From Metasolibacillus meyeri (lineage in GTDB: Bacteria; Bacillota; Bacilli; Bacillales_A; Planococcaceae): DNA of 34,253 nt. Shown piece after piece: positions 31,933-34,253 of this stretch. The stretch lies in the NCBI RefSeq assembly GCF_003049505.1, contig NZ_PYWN01000160.1, positions 1-34,253 of the forward strand, written 5' to 3'. Below the pieces are notes generated by a model. The model ran no database searches and had not been told where the DNA came from. It saw nothing but the letters and a program-made list of their open reading frames with translations. Both the position numbers and the translations under genes were made by a program. Position 1 is the stretch's first letter. The number at the start of each line of letters is the position of its first letter.

Positions 31933-33686
31933 AAATCCAACAGCGAATTGCTCTTCACTTTGCGCTACAATTTATTATTTTATTTATCGCACTCTTTGCT
32001 CTGACATTACTGATGTTTGTTTTTATCGTTAGCCTTCTAACAGAAGATGACTTCCGAAAAAATCCTCAAGTCGGGCTTACTGAAAATGTACCGCTGTCCA
32101 CTACTATTAAAAAAGATGGCACTGTACAGCTTGGTGAAAAATGGATTGAGTTGCTGAAGGTTCACAATATGTGGCTACAAATCATCAATAGTAACGGCGA
32201 TGTCATTTATACAGCTAATACAGTAGATGATTTAGCAACAAGCTACACAGCGAATGAGTTATTGCATATAAATGAGGAAAAAATGCTCGGTGACTATCGG
32301 ATTGATACGTATTACAGCCACTCATGGGGGGAGATGCCCCATTACTATTTATTTGGTTATTATGAGCCAACTAAAAAGCTTCTTACTGGACTAATAGAAC
32401 AATTCGGACAGGACGGTGCTGTTGTCGAGCAACAACAAAATACACTTCAACAGGAGCTTGAAAAATTAAATGGCGTTCTTTATATTTTCCAGCAAGATGA
32501 AAGCCTTTTAACATTTGGAAAAGAAAGCCTTTTACCTTCTAATAAGCTTAATCTTTTTAGCCTAATGCATGAACCTGGAAGGTACAAAGGAGATATAGCC
32601 TTTTATAGTGATCCACATTGGAATACGACTTGGCTACTATACTCTACAGAGGATGGGCAAGAAATTTATGAGGACGAATGGTTTTTCCAAAAGGAAATAC
32701 AAGCCATTTTACTTGCAGGCTGTATTAGTTTGCTCATCGCTATTATCTTTTCAATTTGGAATGGCTATCGCTATGGTCGCCCTTTATTAATGATGACTAA
32801 ATGGATTGATCGCATCGACGCTGGACAATTTGATGTCTTTACAGAAAAGGAAAAGCGCGCAGTGTTTAAAAAGTCTGGTAAGGTACGCTTTAAATATCGA
32901 CTTTACCAAGAAGTTATCCAAGCTCTAAATATAGCTGCAAAAAAACTTGAGCAATCCACAAAGGAACGTCAACAACTTGAAAAAACACGCGAGGAATGGA
33001 TGGCTGGTATTTCACATGATATCCGCACTCCTCTTTCCAGCATTCAAGGATATGGCTATTTACTTGAAAGCAAGCAATATACGTTTTCAGCAGATGAAAT
33101 GCAAGAAATGGGGAAAACGATTCGTGAAAAAAGTGACCATATCGTCCAACTCGTTAACGATTTTTCACTCGTCTTTGAATTGAAAAACCATGTCCTCGAG
33201 CTACAATTGGAAAGCGTAGAGCTAAATAGATGGTTAATGCAATATATTCAGTCGTATCAGCGTGATTTAACATTGCAGCATGTTCAGCTTACTTTTAATA
33301 AGGCTGAGCATCCCCTATATGCAGCGATTGATCCAAAATGGTTTATTCGCGTACTTGATAATGTCATTTTTAACGCAATTAAGCACAACCCTGAAAATAC
33401 AGCGATTCATGTGAATGTGCATGAGCAAGGCTTTAATAACGTGATTACAGTTCAGGATAACGGTGTTGGCATCGATGAGAATGCTTTAAAAACGCTATTT
33501 GACCGCTATTATCGTGGTACAAATACGGGGGAGCGAAAGGATGGATCTGGTCTTGGCATGAATATTGCGAAGGGAATTGTCGAGCTGCATAACGGACAAA
33601 TCACTGTCCAATCGATACTTGGTAAAGGCACAACAATCATCATTACGTTACCGAAAATCAAAAGTGTCCATAAGCAAGGCGAATAA
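31929..33686 (+). CDS. Sensor histidine kinase
   Basis: A 585-residue membrane kinase. Helices at about 10-36 and 258-280 enclose an extracellular sensor of about 220 residues, followed by HAMP (YGRPLLMMTKWIDRIDAGQF), a coiled linker, the H-box (MAGISHDIRTPLSSIQGYGY), the N-box (VLDNVIFNAIKHNPENT), G1 (VQDNGVGID), F-box (LFDRYYRG) and G2 (GSGLGMNIAKGIVELH). All catalytic motifs are intact. It is coupled to the response regulator. The signal is not evident. Confidence 0.93.
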   Translation: MKIQQRIALHFALQFIILFIALFALTLLMFVFIVSLLTEDDFRKNPQVGLTENVPLSTTIKKDGTVQLGEKWIELLKVHNMWLQIINSNGDVIYTANTVDDLATSYTANELLHINEEKMLGDYRIDTYYSHSWGEMPHYYLFGYYEPTKKLLTGLIEQFGQDGAVVEQQQNTLQQELEKLNGVLYIFQQDESLLTFGKESLLPSNKLNLFSLMHEPGRYKGDIAFYSDPHWNTTWLLYSTEDGQEIYEDEWFFQKEIQAILLAGCISLLIAIIFSIWNGYRYGRPLLMMTKWIDRIDAGQFDVFTEKEKRAVFKKSGKVRFKYRLYQEVIQALNIAAKKLEQSTKERQQLEKTREEWMAGISHDIRTPLSSIQGYGYLLESKQYTFSADEMQEMGKTIREKSDHIVQLVNDFSLVFELKNHVLELQLESVELNRWLMQYIQSYQRDLTLQHVQLTFNKAEHPLYAAIDPKWFIRVLDNVIFNAIKHNPENTAIHVNVHEQGFNNVITVQDNGVGIDENALKTLFDRYYRGTNTGERKDGSGLGMNIAKGIVELHNGQITVQSILGKGTTIIITLPKIKSVHKQGE

Positions 33687-33712
33687 CTAGGTGTTGATTA
33701 GTGAAGTTTAGC

Positions 33713-33767
33713 ACAAAAAAACTGCCCCTCCAATTGTGTTAGTATGTTGAACAATCGGGGGGCAGTT
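33713..33767. terminator. Terminator between the kinase and the DJ-1 gene
   Basis: AACTGCCCC-TCC-AATTGTGT (33720-33739) pairs with ACAATCGGGGGGCAGTT (33751-33767) with few mismatches; on the minus strand it runs into TTTTTTT. Shared by convergent genes, best for the DJ-1/PfpI gene. Confidence 0.85.
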
Positions 33768-33794
33768 CACATTATGAATTTTGCTATAACCTTA

Positions 33795-34253
33795 TTATAG
33801 TCCCTTTTCCTGTAAAAGGTTCACAATTTCTCGGTTAAACGCTGGTAAGTCAGCTGGTGTGCGACTTGTCACAAGCTGCTTTTGACAAACAAAAACTTCT
33901 TCATCATGAAACTTCGCACCTGCATATTCTAAATCTACTTTGATGGATTTATAGCCTGTTGTATCGCGACCTTCTAAAGACTTTGCAGTAATTAATAATT
34001 GTGGACCGTGACAAATGGCAAATACGGGCTTCATTTCATCCATGAAATGCTTTGCAAATGCGACAATACGATCATCATCTCGTAGCAAATCTGGTGAGAA
34101 ACCGCCAGGAATAAGAAGAGCATCAAAATCGGCTGGATTCACTTCATCTATACCGTAGTCGATTTTGACAGTAACCTGTCCTTGCTTCCCTGTTACTGTT
34201 TTATCCCGTATTAACAGGCTGTAAGACCCCCACTTCAAAATAGTGAGTGAAAC
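33795..34253 (-). CDS. DJ-1/PfpI family protein, partial at window edge
   Basis: The frame stays open to the window end, so the N-terminus is missing. The readable part (VSLTILKWGSYSLLIRDK, then FDALLIPGGFSPDLLRDDDR) includes the nucleophile elbow (VFAICHGPQLL, with the catalytic Cys) and ends TSRTPADLPAFNREIVNLLQ. This is the YfkM/PfpI group of DJ-1-like proteins, involved in stress tolerance, protein or glyoxal repair. The stretch LKWGSYSLLIRDKTVTGKQG differs from most relatives, where the link before TVTGKQG is shorter. Confidence 0.88.
   Translation of the reverse strand, partial: VSLTILKWGSYSLLIRDKTVTGKQGQVTVKIDYGIDEVNPADFDALLIPGGFSPDLLRDDDRIVAFAKHFMDEMKPVFAICHGPQLLITAKSLEGRDTTGYKSIKVDLEYAGAKFHDEEVFVCQKQLVTSRTPADLPAFNREIVNLLQEKGL

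Overview
The window is low-GC Firmicute DNA. Strong AGGAGG-type ribosome sites, many TTG starts, a glmS ribozyme, 7-1-7 Fur boxes and the gene families present suggest a Bacillales bacterium, most like Lysinibacillus or a close relative. The genus is an inference from gene content; no rRNA or other marker is present.

Layout. 1-1.2 kb: a three-gene DUF2089/SHOCT operon. 1.2-3 kb: an ABC-F remnant and a frameshifted AraC gene. 3-7.1 kb: a Fur-box-controlled iron group (MFS transporter, ferric-siderophore binding lipoprotein, Btr-like AraC/binding-protein fusion). 7.3-9.1 kb: AraC-GyrI regulator and an Xre regulator/membrane protein pair with three evenly spaced operators. 9.3-17.2 kb: a mosaic of accessory genes (GNAT, hydrolase remnants, serine hydrolase, MFS exporter with a leader-peptide attenuator, APH-like kinase, MsrA, ArsR/EamA pair). 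27.2-34.2 kb: core-like genes (glmS with its ribozyme, DUF418 membrane protein, OmpR-type two-component system, DJ-1/PfpI protein).

The most unusual part is about 17.2-27.2 kb, directly downstream of glmS. It reads as a graveyard of tandem Tn7-like insertions at attTn7. Four truncated tnsA starts lie on the minus strand, each next to a right-end-like repeat (TTTGAAATAAAG type). Left-end-like repeats (TGTTGGTTTGGAATAAAG type) begin new units, and the last right end stops 5 bp from the glmS stop codon. In three copies the tnsA ribosome site is folded into a conserved hairpin; in the copy beside glmS this is also a good intrinsic terminator. No complete tnsABCD is present, so nothing here can move by itself.

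Cargo in these units is mostly small secreted or membrane proteins, much of it broken: a decayed two-component system/FtsX remnant, IS3 and ISL3 scraps, a TPP riboswitch with no thiamine gene, a DUF2599 secreted-protein pseudogene, another secreted-protein pseudogene, a lipoprotein, and a compact cassette at 24.5-26.6 kb. That cassette has an Rgg/PlcR-like regulator split by an 8-bp tandem duplication, a divergent 18-residue hydrophobic peptide gene with a strong ribosome site, a secreted protein and a small membrane protein. It looks like a peptide-signalling or peptide-toxin module and is the best candidate for an undescribed system.
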